Below, piece by piece: positions 24,369 through 33,284 of a stretch of DNA of 64,000 nt; within the stretch, counting starts at the first letter, position 1; every line of letters begins with the position of its first letter. The position numbers and the translations under genes were made by a program. Location of the stretch: the NCBI GenBank assembly GCA_900544535.1, contig UQVH01000013.1:1-64000 (forward strand). The letters are read 5' to 3'. Under the pieces are notes generated by a model. That model had not been told where the DNA came from and did not search any database. It saw nothing but the letters and a program-made list of their open reading frames with translations. This stretch comes from an uncultured Bacteroidales bacterium (GTDB lineage Bacteria; Bacteroidota; Bacteroidia; Bacteroidales; Muribaculaceae).

Positions 24369-27300
24369 ATGAGGAAAAGTCTATTAATGCTGTTAGTCAT
24401 GACCCTTGTGGGTTTCGGGCTAATCAACGCGCAAACCTCTGATTTAGGAGGGGTTACGGGCGTTGTCATCTCAGCAGATGACGACGAGCCCGTTGTCGGC
24501 GCAAGCGTCATGGTCAAGGGAACCAAAACCGGCACCTCGACCGACATCGACGGCAAGTTCACAATTTCCAAACTGCCGCGCAATGCCAAAACGCTCGTGG
24601 TGAGCTACATCGGCATGAAAACCAAACAGGTCGCCATTCAGAGAGGCACCAAAATGACAATCACCCTCGAATCCGACGCCGAGCAGCTTCAGGAAGTCGT
24701 CGTCACCGGTATGCAGAAGATGGACAAGCGACTCTTCACCGGTGCCGCCACCAAGATCGACGCCCAGGATGCCCGCATCAGCGGTATGGCAGACATCAGC
24801 CGAAGCCTTGAAGGCCGCGCGGCAGGTGTATCGGTGCAGAACGTATCCGGAACATTCGGTACCGCTCCCAAGATCCGTGTCCGCGGTGCCACTTCAATCT
24901 ACGGCAGCTCCAAGCCCCTCTGGGTTGTCGACGGTGTGATCATGGAAGACGTCATGAACGTCTCGGCCGACGATCTCTCGTCCGGTAACGCCGAAACCCT
25001 CATCTCCTCCGCTATCGCAGGCCTCAACGCCGACGACATCGAGAGCTTCGACATCCTCAAGGACGGCTCCGCCACCTCTATATATGGTGCGCGCGCAATG
25101 GCCGGTGTGATCGTCGTGACCACCAAGAAAGGCAAGGCCGGCCGCAACTCCATCAGCTACACCGGAGAATTTACCATGCGCCTCAAGCCTAAATACCGCG
25201 ACTTCAACATTATGAACTCGCAGGACCAGATGAGCGTCTATCAGGAACTCGCCAACAAGGGCTACCTCAACTATGCCGAAATCGCCAACGCATCGTCGAG
25301 CGGCGTCTACGGCAAGATGTATCAGCTCATCAGCCAGTACGATCCCGCAACCGGCCGCTTCGGTCTCGAAAACACTCCTGAGGCAAGAGCCAAATACCTC
25401 CAGGCCGCCGAATACCGCAACACCGACTGGTTCGACCAGCTCTTCTCAAACTCAGTGATGCAGACACACTCCATCAGCCTTTCGTCTGGTACCGAAAAGG
25501 CCCAGCACTATGTATCGGCTTCCGTGATGTACGACCCCGGATGGTACAAGCAGAGCGACGTGCAGCGTTACACCGCCAACCTCAACTCCAACTTCAACAT
25601 CTCCGACAAAGTTTCGTTCAACCTCATCTCCAACGCCTCTTACCGCAAGCAGAAAGCCCCCGGCACTCTCGGCAGCGAGATCGACGCCGTTTCCGGCGAA
25701 GTCAAGCGCGACTTCGACATCAACCCCTACTCCTACTCGATGAACACCTCGCGCACACTCGATATCAACGAATTCTACACCCGTTCCTATGCTCCCTTCA
25801 ACATTCTCCACGAGCTTAAGAACAACTACATGAAACTCGGCGTCAACGACTTCCGTCTCACCGGCGTCCTCACCTACAAGCCCATCCGCAAAGTCGAGCT
25901 TTCGATCCTCGGCGGTATGCAGAACACCTCCACCCGTCAGGAACACTTCATCCTCGACGACTCCAACCAGGCGCAGGCCTACCGCTGGATGCCAACAACA
26001 GCCATCCGCGACAGAAACCCGCTCCTCTACACCGATCCTGATAACCCCTACGCATTCCCCGTATCGAACCTCCCCAACGGCGGTATCTACGAGCGCACCG
26101 ACCGCGACATGTTCAAGTGGGACATGCGTCTTGCAGCCCGCTACAACGACGTATTCGCCGACGACCACATCGTCAACCTCTACGCCGGCATGGAGACCAA
26201 CTCCGTCAACCGCCACGCCTCATGGTTCCGCGGCTGGGGTATGCAATACAGCATGGGTGAAATCCCCAACTACGCCTATCAGGTCTTCAAGCGCGGTCAG
26301 GAGGAAAACACCGACTACTACACTCTGACCAATACCCGCGAGCGCTCCGTCGCCTTCTTCGGCAACGCCACCTATTCCTATCAGGGAAAATACAACATCA
26401 ACGGCACTCTCCGCTACGAAGGCACCAACTCGCTCGGCAAGAGCCGCTCTTCACGCTGGCTCCCGACCTGGAACATCTCAGGTTCGTGGAACGCTCATGA
26501 AGAAAGCTGGTTCCACGACTTCAACCCCACATGGAGCCACCTCACCCTCAAGGCCTCCTACTCTCTGACCGGCGACCGTCCCTCTGTCAGCAACGCCTAT
26601 GCCATCATCGGCTCGCGTAACCCCTGGCGTCCCTCGACCGGCGTCACTGAAAGCTCGCTCTATGTCAAAAACCTCGCCAATGAGGACCTGACCTATGAGA
26701 AGAAACATGAGGTCAACCTCGGCCTCTCGACCGGCTTCATCAACAACCGCATCAACGTCGAGTTCGACTGGTACCGCCGTAACAACTTCGATCTCATCGG
26801 CATCACCAACACCCAGGGTATCGGCGGTGAGATTCAGAAATACGGCAACATCGCCTCGATGCGCTCCCACGGTGTCGAACTCTCGCTCACGACCAAAAAC
26901 ATCCTGACTAAGGACTTCTCCTGGACCACCAACCTCATCTACTCCTACAACAAGAACAAGGTGACCAAACTTCAGACAACCAAGCGCGTGATCGATCTCA
27001 TTTCAGGCAACGGTTTCGCTCAGGAAGGCTACCCCGTCCGCTCGCTCTTCTCAATCCCCTTCATGGGACTGAATGAAGAAGGTCTCCCTACTTTCCTTGA
27101 CCAGGACGGCAACATCTCCACCACCGGCATCTATTTCCAGACATCCGATCCCGAAAAGCTTGGCTTCCTGAAATATTCCGGCAGCGTAGATCCCACCGAT
27201 GTAGGTTCATTCGGCAATATCTTCCGCTACAAGGACTTCACCCTCAACGTCTACATCACCTACTCTTTCGGCAACGTCATCCGTCTCGACCCGGTGTTCA

Positions 27301-27707
27301 AGGATGAATATTCCGACCTGACCGCCACGCCCAAAGAGTTCAATAACCGCTGGAGAGTGCCCGGCGACGAAAATCGCACCGACATTCCCGTCATCGCATC
27401 AAGACGTCAAAACAAAAACGACACCAACCTAAGCTATGCCTACAACGCATATAACTACTCCGACGCCCGCATAGCCAAAGGCGACTTCATCCGCATGAAG
27501 GAAATCTCGCTTGCCTACCAGTTCCCGACCAAGATCATCAGCGCCCTGCGCCTCTCCAACGCTATGGTCAAGCTCCAGGCAACCAACCTCTTCCTCATCT
27601 ACGCCGACAAGAAACTCAACGGACAGGACCCAGAGTTCTTCAACACAGGCGGTGTGGCTGCCCCGACACCCAAACAGTTCACTCTGACAGTCAACCTCGG
27701 TTTCTAA
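24369..27707 (+). CDS. SusC/RagA-type TonB-dependent outer-membrane transporter
   Basis: 1112 aa. Signal peptide (MRKSLLMLLVMTLVGFGLINA), carboxypeptidase-regulatory-like domain at about 25-105 (GVVISADDDEPVVGASVMVKGTKTGT...VVSYIGMKTK), a TonB-box-like EVVVTG near 110, plug domain with ISRSLEGRAAGVSV and IRVRGATSIYGSSKPLWVVDGV, then a long beta-barrel ending in a terminal aromatic (TVNLGF). Imports oligomers across the outer membrane with its SusD lid. First gene of a five-gene operon whose third gene is a zinc-metallohydrolase lipoprotein, so a peptide or protein substrate is at least as likely as a glycan. Confidence 0.96.
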   Translation: MRKSLLMLLVMTLVGFGLINAQTSDLGGVTGVVISADDDEPVVGASVMVKGTKTGTSTDIDGKFTISKLPRNAKTLVVSYIGMKTKQVAIQRGTKMTITLESDAEQLQEVVVTGMQKMDKRLFTGAATKIDAQDARISGMADISRSLEGRAAGVSVQNVSGTFGTAPKIRVRGATSIYGSSKPLWVVDGVIMEDVMNVSADDLSSGNAETLISSAIAGLNADDIESFDILKDGSATSIYGARAMAGVIVVTTKKGKAGRNSISYTGEFTMRLKPKYRDFNIMNSQDQMSVYQELANKGYLNYAEIANASSSGVYGKMYQLISQYDPATGRFGLENTPEARAKYLQAAEYRNTDWFDQLFSNSVMQTHSISLSSGTEKAQHYVSASVMYDPGWYKQSDVQRYTANLNSNFNISDKVSFNLISNASYRKQKAPGTLGSEIDAVSGEVKRDFDINPYSYSMNTSRTLDINEFYTRSYAPFNILHELKNNYMKLGVNDFRLTGVLTYKPIRKVELSILGGMQNTSTRQEHFILDDSNQAQAYRWMPTTAIRDRNPLLYTDPDNPYAFPVSNLPNGGIYERTDRDMFKWDMRLAARYNDVFADDHIVNLYAGMETNSVNRHASWFRGWGMQYSMGEIPNYAYQVFKRGQEENTDYYTLTNTRERSVAFFGNATYSYQGKYNINGTLRYEGTNSLGKSRSSRWLPTWNISGSWNAHEESWFHDFNPTWSHLTLKASYSLTGDRPSVSNAYAIIGSRNPWRPSTGVTESSLYVKNLANEDLTYEKKHEVNLGLSTGFINNRINVEFDWYRRNNFDLIGITNTQGIGGEIQKYGNIASMRSHGVELSLTTKNILTKDFSWTTNLIYSYNKNKVTKLQTTKRVIDLISGNGFAQEGYPVRSLFSIPFMGLNEEGLPTFLDQDGNISTTGIYFQTSDPEKLGFLKYSGSVDPTDVGSFGNIFRYKDFTLNVYITYSFGNVIRLDPVFKDEYSDLTATPKEFNNRWRVPGDENRTDIPVIASRRQNKNDTNLSYAYNAYNYSDARIAKGDFIRMKEISLAYQFPTKIISALRLSNAMVKLQATNLFLIYADKKLNGQDPEFFNTGGVAAPTPKQFTLTVNLGF

Positions 27708-27732
27708 TCCACTCTTTTAAAGAATCAGAACA

Positions 27733-29328
27733 ATGAACAAATATATAAAATACGCATTCGCGCTGGCACTGCCGACCGTAGCCCTCTCGTCGTGCGACGA
27801 CTACCTCGACACCATGCCTGACAACCGCGCCACCGTGGACAGCGAGGCAAAAATCAAAAGCATTCTTGTCTCGGCCTATCCGACCAACGAATGCAGCCTC
27901 GTCTGCGAACTTTCGTCCGACAACTGCGACGATGCCGGACCAAATAACCCCAACACCGAACGCTTCTATGACGACACTTTCGCCTGGAAAGACGAAATTG
28001 AAGATGCAAACGAGTCTTTGTCAGGATATTGGGAAAATTCATACGGCTGTATATCCTCGGCCAACGAAGCCCTCGCAGCCATAGCCAGACTCGGAGGCCC
28101 CACAACTCCCTCACTTCAGGAACTCTATGCTGAAGCCTGCCTCTGCCGCGCCTACAACCACTTCATGCTCGCGCAGCTCTTCTGTATGCCCTGGACTCAG
28201 AATGCAGCCGAAGAACTCGGTCTCCCCTACATGGAGCAACCCGAAACCACCCTCAAGCCCGAATATGAACGCGGCAATCTCGCCGATTTCTACCAAAAAA
28301 TCGAACACGACCTTACCGAAGGTCTGAAATATGTCGGCGACGCCCATCTCGACGTCCCCAAATACCACTTCAACACCAAGGCCGCCTACGCTTTCGCCAC
28401 CAAATTCTACCTTGCGGTTGAAAAATGGGAAGACGCCGCCAACTGGGCAACAAAATGTATCGGTACATCGCCCCGCGCCGTGCTACGCGACAACGACGCT
28501 CAGGCAGCACTCCCTGTCGATGGCAACGGAGTCTACGGCGAACCTCAGGCTCTGGAATACATCAAAGTCACCCATCAGTGCAACCTGATGCTGACCACAG
28601 CCACCAGCAGCATCGGCTGGGTATTCGGCCGCGCATACGCAGGTTCCCGTTACAGCCATAATTCATTCATCGCTGAAACCGAAACATTCCAGGCTCTGGA
28701 AGCATTCGGCGACCTCAAGCGAATCTACGGCATGTACTCCGGAACCAATATCGACAAAGCACTGCTCCGCAAGGTCGCATGTCTCGTCGAATATCTCGAC
28801 ATAGTTGCCCAGACCGGATATATCCACTCCATCATCCCGGTATTCACTACTGACGAAACCCTGTTGAACCGCGCAGAGGCATATATCATGCTGAAACGCT
28901 ATGACGAGGCGGCTGCCGATCTCACCCTCTGGGCTCAGAACTATTACAGCGGTTGCCCGACCCTCACTCCTACAATCCTCACAAATTTCTTCAACCAGCT
29001 CCCTTACAGCTATTCGGGCGAAAATTCTCTCGAAGGAACACTCAAAAAGCACCTGAATCCGGCATTCACCATCGACGCCGAAGGCTCCACACAGGAATGT
29101 ATGCTCCAGTGTATGCTCGACTTCCGCCGTGTTGAAACCCTCCACTTCGGTTCCCGTTGGTTTGACATCAAGCGCTACGGCATCGAGATTCCCCGCCGTA
29201 TGCTCAACGCCGCAGGAGTTCCTGCCCTCCAGACTGATTTCCTCTCGAAAAACGACCCACGCCGCGCGTTCCAGATTCCTCTCCAAGTACGCGACGCCGG
29301 TTTAGAGGCCAATCCGCGTGAGAAATAA
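27733..29328 (+). CDS. SusD/RagB-type surface lipoprotein
   Basis: 531 aa, lipobox at Cys21 (VALSSC). TPR-like SusD architecture: N-terminal DDYLDTMPDNRATVDSEAKI, DTFAWKDEIEDANESLSGYWENSYGCISSANEALAAIARLG, and the LYAEACLCRAYNHFMLAQLFCMPW helix typical of RagB/SusD. The C-terminal region has LLNRAEAYIMLKRYDEAAADL and RRVETLHFGSRWFDIKRYG, both conserved in the family. Forms the hinged lid of the SusC transporter on the cell surface. 25 bp after susC. Confidence 0.96.
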   Translation: MNKYIKYAFALALPTVALSSCDDYLDTMPDNRATVDSEAKIKSILVSAYPTNECSLVCELSSDNCDDAGPNNPNTERFYDDTFAWKDEIEDANESLSGYWENSYGCISSANEALAAIARLGGPTTPSLQELYAEACLCRAYNHFMLAQLFCMPWTQNAAEELGLPYMEQPETTLKPEYERGNLADFYQKIEHDLTEGLKYVGDAHLDVPKYHFNTKAAYAFATKFYLAVEKWEDAANWATKCIGTSPRAVLRDNDAQAALPVDGNGVYGEPQALEYIKVTHQCNLMLTTATSSIGWVFGRAYAGSRYSHNSFIAETETFQALEAFGDLKRIYGMYSGTNIDKALLRKVACLVEYLDIVAQTGYIHSIIPVFTTDETLLNRAEAYIMLKRYDEAAADLTLWAQNYYSGCPTLTPTILTNFFNQLPYSYSGENSLEGTLKKHLNPAFTIDAEGSTQECMLQCMLDFRRVETLHFGSRWFDIKRYGIEIPRRMLNAAGVPALQTDFLSKNDPRRAFQIPLQVRDAGLEANPREK

Positions 29329-29375
29329 GAGCCGTCAAGGTTTCAGTTATGTAACTTAAAATAACGAATACAACA

Positions 29376-30266
29376 ATGAAAACCAAAATATTAAGCCTCT
29401 TACTGCTTTCCGCCACGGCTTTCGGATTCACCGCCTGCTCCGACGATGACCCCGACACAAGCTATACGGTGATCGAACCGGGCGTGACAGAGAAAAACGA
29501 TTTCGACCTTTGGCTTGAAGCAAACTACAATAAGCCTTACAACATCGACTTCAAATACCGCTACGAGGACATCGAGGGCGATTTCAACTACTACCTCGTC
29601 CCCGCCCGCTATGAGGACGCCGTCACAATGGCCCACCTCATCAAGCATCTCTGCGTCGAGACCTACAACGAAGTGGCCGGAGTGGACTTCACAAAACAGT
29701 ATTTCCCCAAGATGTTCTACACCGTAGGCGAATGGGAATACAACAACAACGGCACCTTTATCCTCGGTACTGCCGAAGGTGGTCTCAAGATTTTCCTTTC
29801 AGGTCTGAACTATCTCCCGACCTATCTCCAGAGCGCAGGTACACTCAACCACTACTACATCAAGACAATCCACCACGAGTTCACCCACATCCTCAACCAG
29901 ACCAAGACAATCCCCTCCGATTTCCAGACCATCACAAGCTCCGATTATGTATCGGATATGTGGAACGACACTCCCAACTGGCTCCCGCGCGGTTTCATCA
30001 CCGACTACTCGCAGCACTCCTATCAGGAAGACTTCGCCGAAATGATGTCGATGTATGTCACCAACTCTCAGGAGACATGGAACGAATGGATGCAACAGGC
30101 CGGAGCCGAGGGTGCCGACCTGATCAGTCAGAAACTCGACATTGTCCGCGACTACATGCTGTCGAACTTCAATATCGACATTGACGAGCTCCGCGACGTA
30201 ATCCAGCGCCGTCAGAACGAAGTGATGAGCGGAAACGTGGATCTTCAGGACCTCACGGTTAAATAA
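29376..30266 (+). CDS. substrate-import-associated zinc metallohydrolase lipoprotein (HExxH)
   Basis: 296 aa, lipobox at Cys21 (GFTAC). A zinc-binding HEFTH motif at 167-171 lies within TIHHEFTHILNQ, and a downstream glutamate in SYQEDFAEMMSMYV is the probable third ligand. This matches the family named for an HExxH lipoprotein beside TonB-dependent import genes. It probably sits on the cell surface and trims a peptide or other substrate for the adjacent SusCD pair. Same strand, 47 bp after susD. Confidence 0.88.
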   Translation: MKTKILSLLLLSATAFGFTACSDDDPDTSYTVIEPGVTEKNDFDLWLEANYNKPYNIDFKYRYEDIEGDFNYYLVPARYEDAVTMAHLIKHLCVETYNEVAGVDFTKQYFPKMFYTVGEWEYNNNGTFILGTAEGGLKIFLSGLNYLPTYLQSAGTLNHYYIKTIHHEFTHILNQTKTIPSDFQTITSSDYVSDMWNDTPNWLPRGFITDYSQHSYQEDFAEMMSMYVTNSQETWNEWMQQAGAEGADLISQKLDIVRDYMLSNFNIDIDELRDVIQRRQNEVMSGNVDLQDLTVK

Positions 30267-30287
30267 TCTCCCTAAAGAACGACAATT

Positions 30288-31586
30288 ATGAAACTAAATA
30301 AATTTTTCATCACAATCGGACTCGCAGTCACCGCCATGTCATTGCAGTCCTGTCTGAAAGACCAGGAAGATTTCTTCGACGAATCATCGTCCGAACGTCT
30401 TCAGGCCGTCCTTGAAAATGCCAAAACGATTCTAACAAGTTCGGAATACGGCTGGGCCTTTGACTACTATCCTGACCGGAATCTTTCTTATGGAGGATAT
30501 GTCTACGCTCTCAAATTCGACGACAAAAAAGTGACTGTTCGTTGCGAAATCTCTGCGTCGGAGGCAGAGACAAGCTTCTACAAGCTCACGACCACCAACG
30601 GACCCGTCCTGTCGTTTGACTCATACAATTCCCTGATGCACTTCTTTGCCACTCCGTCAAGTTCGGAATACGAGGCAATGGACGGCGACTTCGAGTTCAT
30701 GATCATGGATGCCACTGAAGATCTCGTTACTCTGCGTGGCGTCCGCACAGGCAACACCATGTATCTCCACCGTCTCGATCAGGACCCTGCCACGTTTATT
30801 CAGGCCGCCGGCAAAATATATGACACAAATGTGCTCAGTAACGCATCCGGGACCATAGGTGCCAGCGAAGTCACCTGTGAGAACGACGTAATGACCCACT
30901 ACATGGAATTTTCCTGGGGTGAAGGCATGACGGCAGGCAACTATTATCTCTCGACTCCCACCGGCATCCGTTTCAAGGAACCGGTCGAAGTCAACGGCGC
31001 GACCATTTCAGAACTGACCTATACTTTCGACGACAAAACCAAATCCGGAGCTTTCTCCGGCGAGGATTCGGCAGGAAACCAGATTTCGATAGCAGGAGTT
31101 CTGCCTGAAACATATGCTTATTTTGAAGAATATCTCGGCGACTTCTCTTTCGTGTACTATAACGCACAACGCGCCATAGACATCAAGATTGAAGGCGACA
31201 AAAAGACCGGCAACTACGCCATTCACGGTTTCAACGAGAATTATGACGTGGCTGCGACCTACAACAAAGTCTACGGCTGCCTCGAAATCAATTCACAGCT
31301 TCTCGGCATCGAAGGCTCGACCGCCGTATGGCTTGCTTCCTGGACTCTCAGCGGCGGCGGCAACCTGAGCTGGAGCTCCGCTTACGGTGTATATGCCCTT
31401 AAGAGCCCGAAGAATCCGAATGTCTTCCTGTTCGAGCCGAACAGCTCCTCTTTTGCAACCGATTCATTTATCCTGTGGACCACAAACCTTTCAGGTGAAT
31501 CGACCGGACAGCTCTCTTCTTCCTCTTCCTATCTGATCAACGGCTCAACACAGGTACCCTACCTCTCAGGACTTATCAAGAAATAA
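30288..31586 (+). CDS. DUF4302 surface lipoprotein
   Basis: 432 aa, lipobox at Cys22 (SLQSC). The N-terminal ESSSERLQAVLENAKTILTSSEYGWAFDYYPD is the recognisable DUF4302 start; the rest is beta-rich with many Ser/Thr/Tyr residues. Members accompany SusC/SusD and HExxH lipoproteins in Bacteroidales, as here. Molecular function is unknown; a surface substrate-binding role is likely. 21 bp after the metallohydrolase gene. Confidence 0.8.
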   Translation: MKLNKFFITIGLAVTAMSLQSCLKDQEDFFDESSSERLQAVLENAKTILTSSEYGWAFDYYPDRNLSYGGYVYALKFDDKKVTVRCEISASEAETSFYKLTTTNGPVLSFDSYNSLMHFFATPSSSEYEAMDGDFEFMIMDATEDLVTLRGVRTGNTMYLHRLDQDPATFIQAAGKIYDTNVLSNASGTIGASEVTCENDVMTHYMEFSWGEGMTAGNYYLSTPTGIRFKEPVEVNGATISELTYTFDDKTKSGAFSGEDSAGNQISIAGVLPETYAYFEEYLGDFSFVYYNAQRAIDIKIEGDKKTGNYAIHGFNENYDVAATYNKVYGCLEINSQLLGIEGSTAVWLASWTLSGGGNLSWSSAYGVYALKSPKNPNVFLFEPNSSSFATDSFILWTTNLSGESTGQLSSSSSYLINGSTQVPYLSGLIKK

Positions 31587-31600
31587 ACTACTGAACGAAA

Positions 31601-33070
31601 ATGAAAAAGATATATAAATCATTATTCATAACTATGATTGCTGCCGCGGGTTTTACCGCGTGCAGCGATTATGAAGCGCCGGACATCACGACCGAATCGG
31701 CGATAACGATTGTCAGCCGCAACACCGACTTCCCTGCCGCCGCTTCGACCGGCGTCATCAAGTTCAAGGCTGACGGCCCCGTGACTGTCAGCTCGGCCAA
31801 CGACTGGATCACAGCATCTGTCGAGGGCGACGAGATCAACATCTCCGTCGTACAGAACAATTCCATCGACGGCCGCGCCGGAAGCATCATCGTCAAAAAC
31901 GGCAATGCCGAAGATGAAATCTCAATCATCCAGTCAGGTATCATATTCAAATTTGATGAAGTCGGAGAAATCGCAACCGATTCAGACCCATCGACACATG
32001 CTTATCCGATTGATGCGAATGCTCCTATTGAGGTTTCGTCAGACGCCGATTGGGTAAAGGTCGCTGTTGCAGACGGAAAACTGTCCATCTCAATCGATCC
32101 AAACCCCACACTCGATCCTCGCAGTGCGACCGTCACGGTCAAATGCGGCGACACCACCTACGAAATCCCGGTAGCCCAGAAAGGTCTGGTATTCCCCCTC
32201 TTCAAAATTCCTACCTTAAGAGTAAATGACTCACAAAGCACAACGACTTATGAGTTCAAGGCCGACATTACGGTCAATTTCACTTCCGATGCCGACTGGG
32301 CCAAAGGTGAATTCGCCAACAACACCGTGACCATCACGACCGAACCAAACACAACCGGCCACATCCGCTACGCAAATCTGACTTATGAGGTGGCAGGCGA
32401 AACCGGGTCACTGGCAATCACACAGGCTGAATTTGATAAAGACATCGCCGGAGATCTTTATATTGCGTTCAACGATTATTTTGAGAATCTTGAACTTGCA
32501 ATTCTGCCCGCCACACTGTCACGCAGTGAAAATTCTTACACACTGGCCATAACCGACATAACTGTCAGAAACACGCCGGTCTACACTCTTCCGGTCGACT
32601 ATAATGACGAAACATTATCCATAACCATATCATCCTACCCGGCGGCAATCGGAACCTGGGGAAGCTATTATTGCTTCCTGATGCCGGTAACTTTGAACGA
32701 AGCAGGTGATGACATAGATGTTTACTTTACCCGCAATCAGAAAATGGATGCGCAATTCGTCTATACCGTCTCTTCGACAGGCTCCGAAGGTATGGTCGCC
32801 ATGTTCAAGAACAATTCGGCCAATGCACTTTCACTTATCGGATATTCGGTAGGTTGCAACACATCCAACACGACATTGAGCAATGACACATTCCAAGGCA
32901 ATCTGGAAATAATGGTCAACCCCTATCTTATCCGGCTTTATACCTCCGCTTCCACAACATCTTCGGCAGATGTAAAGACCGCAGTGCAGAAAGTAAAGCA
33001 GAAATCGGCCAATATCCCGTTCAGAAAAAATTCAAATTCTTCTGAAATGTTGCGCAGGGTTGCATTATGA
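31601..33070 (+). CDS. lipoprotein with three BACON-like domains
   Basis: 489 aa, lipobox at Cys21 (GFTAC). Three successive beta-sandwich repeats of about 80 residues (roughly 35-112, 115-193, 195-280) share the pattern V-SS-(A/D)-DW followed by NTxxxxRxAxxxV...(I/V)xQxG: SSANDWITASVEG, SSDADWVKVAVAD, TSDADWAKGEFAN. This is the BACON signature, associated with surface glycan or mucin binding. The last 200 residues are unassigned. Final gene of the SusCD operon, followed by a strong terminator at 33164. Confidence 0.75.
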   Translation: MKKIYKSLFITMIAAAGFTACSDYEAPDITTESAITIVSRNTDFPAAASTGVIKFKADGPVTVSSANDWITASVEGDEINISVVQNNSIDGRAGSIIVKNGNAEDEISIIQSGIIFKFDEVGEIATDSDPSTHAYPIDANAPIEVSSDADWVKVAVADGKLSISIDPNPTLDPRSATVTVKCGDTTYEIPVAQKGLVFPLFKIPTLRVNDSQSTTTYEFKADITVNFTSDADWAKGEFANNTVTITTEPNTTGHIRYANLTYEVAGETGSLAITQAEFDKDIAGDLYIAFNDYFENLELAILPATLSRSENSYTLAITDITVRNTPVYTLPVDYNDETLSITISSYPAAIGTWGSYYCFLMPVTLNEAGDDIDVYFTRNQKMDAQFVYTVSSTGSEGMVAMFKNNSANALSLIGYSVGCNTSNTTLSNDTFQGNLEIMVNPYLIRLYTSASTTSSADVKTAVQKVKQKSANIPFRKNSNSSEMLRRVAL

Positions 33071-33163
33071 CCCTCACAGATCATGTCGTCGGTCGTTTAC
33101 GGCCAACAACATGAACCCGCTAATTTGCCTCATACGGACAAACAGCAACCATACCTGACCCCA

Positions 33164-33205
33164 AGCCCCGCCCCGACCGACCGGTTATGGCGGGGCTGAT
33201 TTTTT
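33164..33205 (+). terminator. terminator closing the SusC/SusD operon
   Basis: Perfect 9-bp GC-rich stem AGCCCCGCC/GGCGGGGCT (33164-33172 with 33189-33197) and a six-T tract at 33200-33205. Separates the import operon from the glycoside-hydrolase operon. Confidence 0.88.
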
Positions 33206-33212
33206 GCTGAAT

Positions 33213-33244
33213 TTTGTAGTCTGCGGACTATTTCGTAACTTTGC
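33213..33244 (+). promoter_or_regulatory. promoter of the rhamnogalacturonan enzyme operon
   Basis: TTTG (33213-33216), 19-nt spacer, TAACTTTGC (33236-33244), starting 8 bp after the upstream terminator's T tract. Leader about 35 nt to ATG 33285. Confidence 0.8.
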
Positions 33245-33284
33245 ACAAAATACCTTAAAATTTACCATAACTGTATCGGAACCG

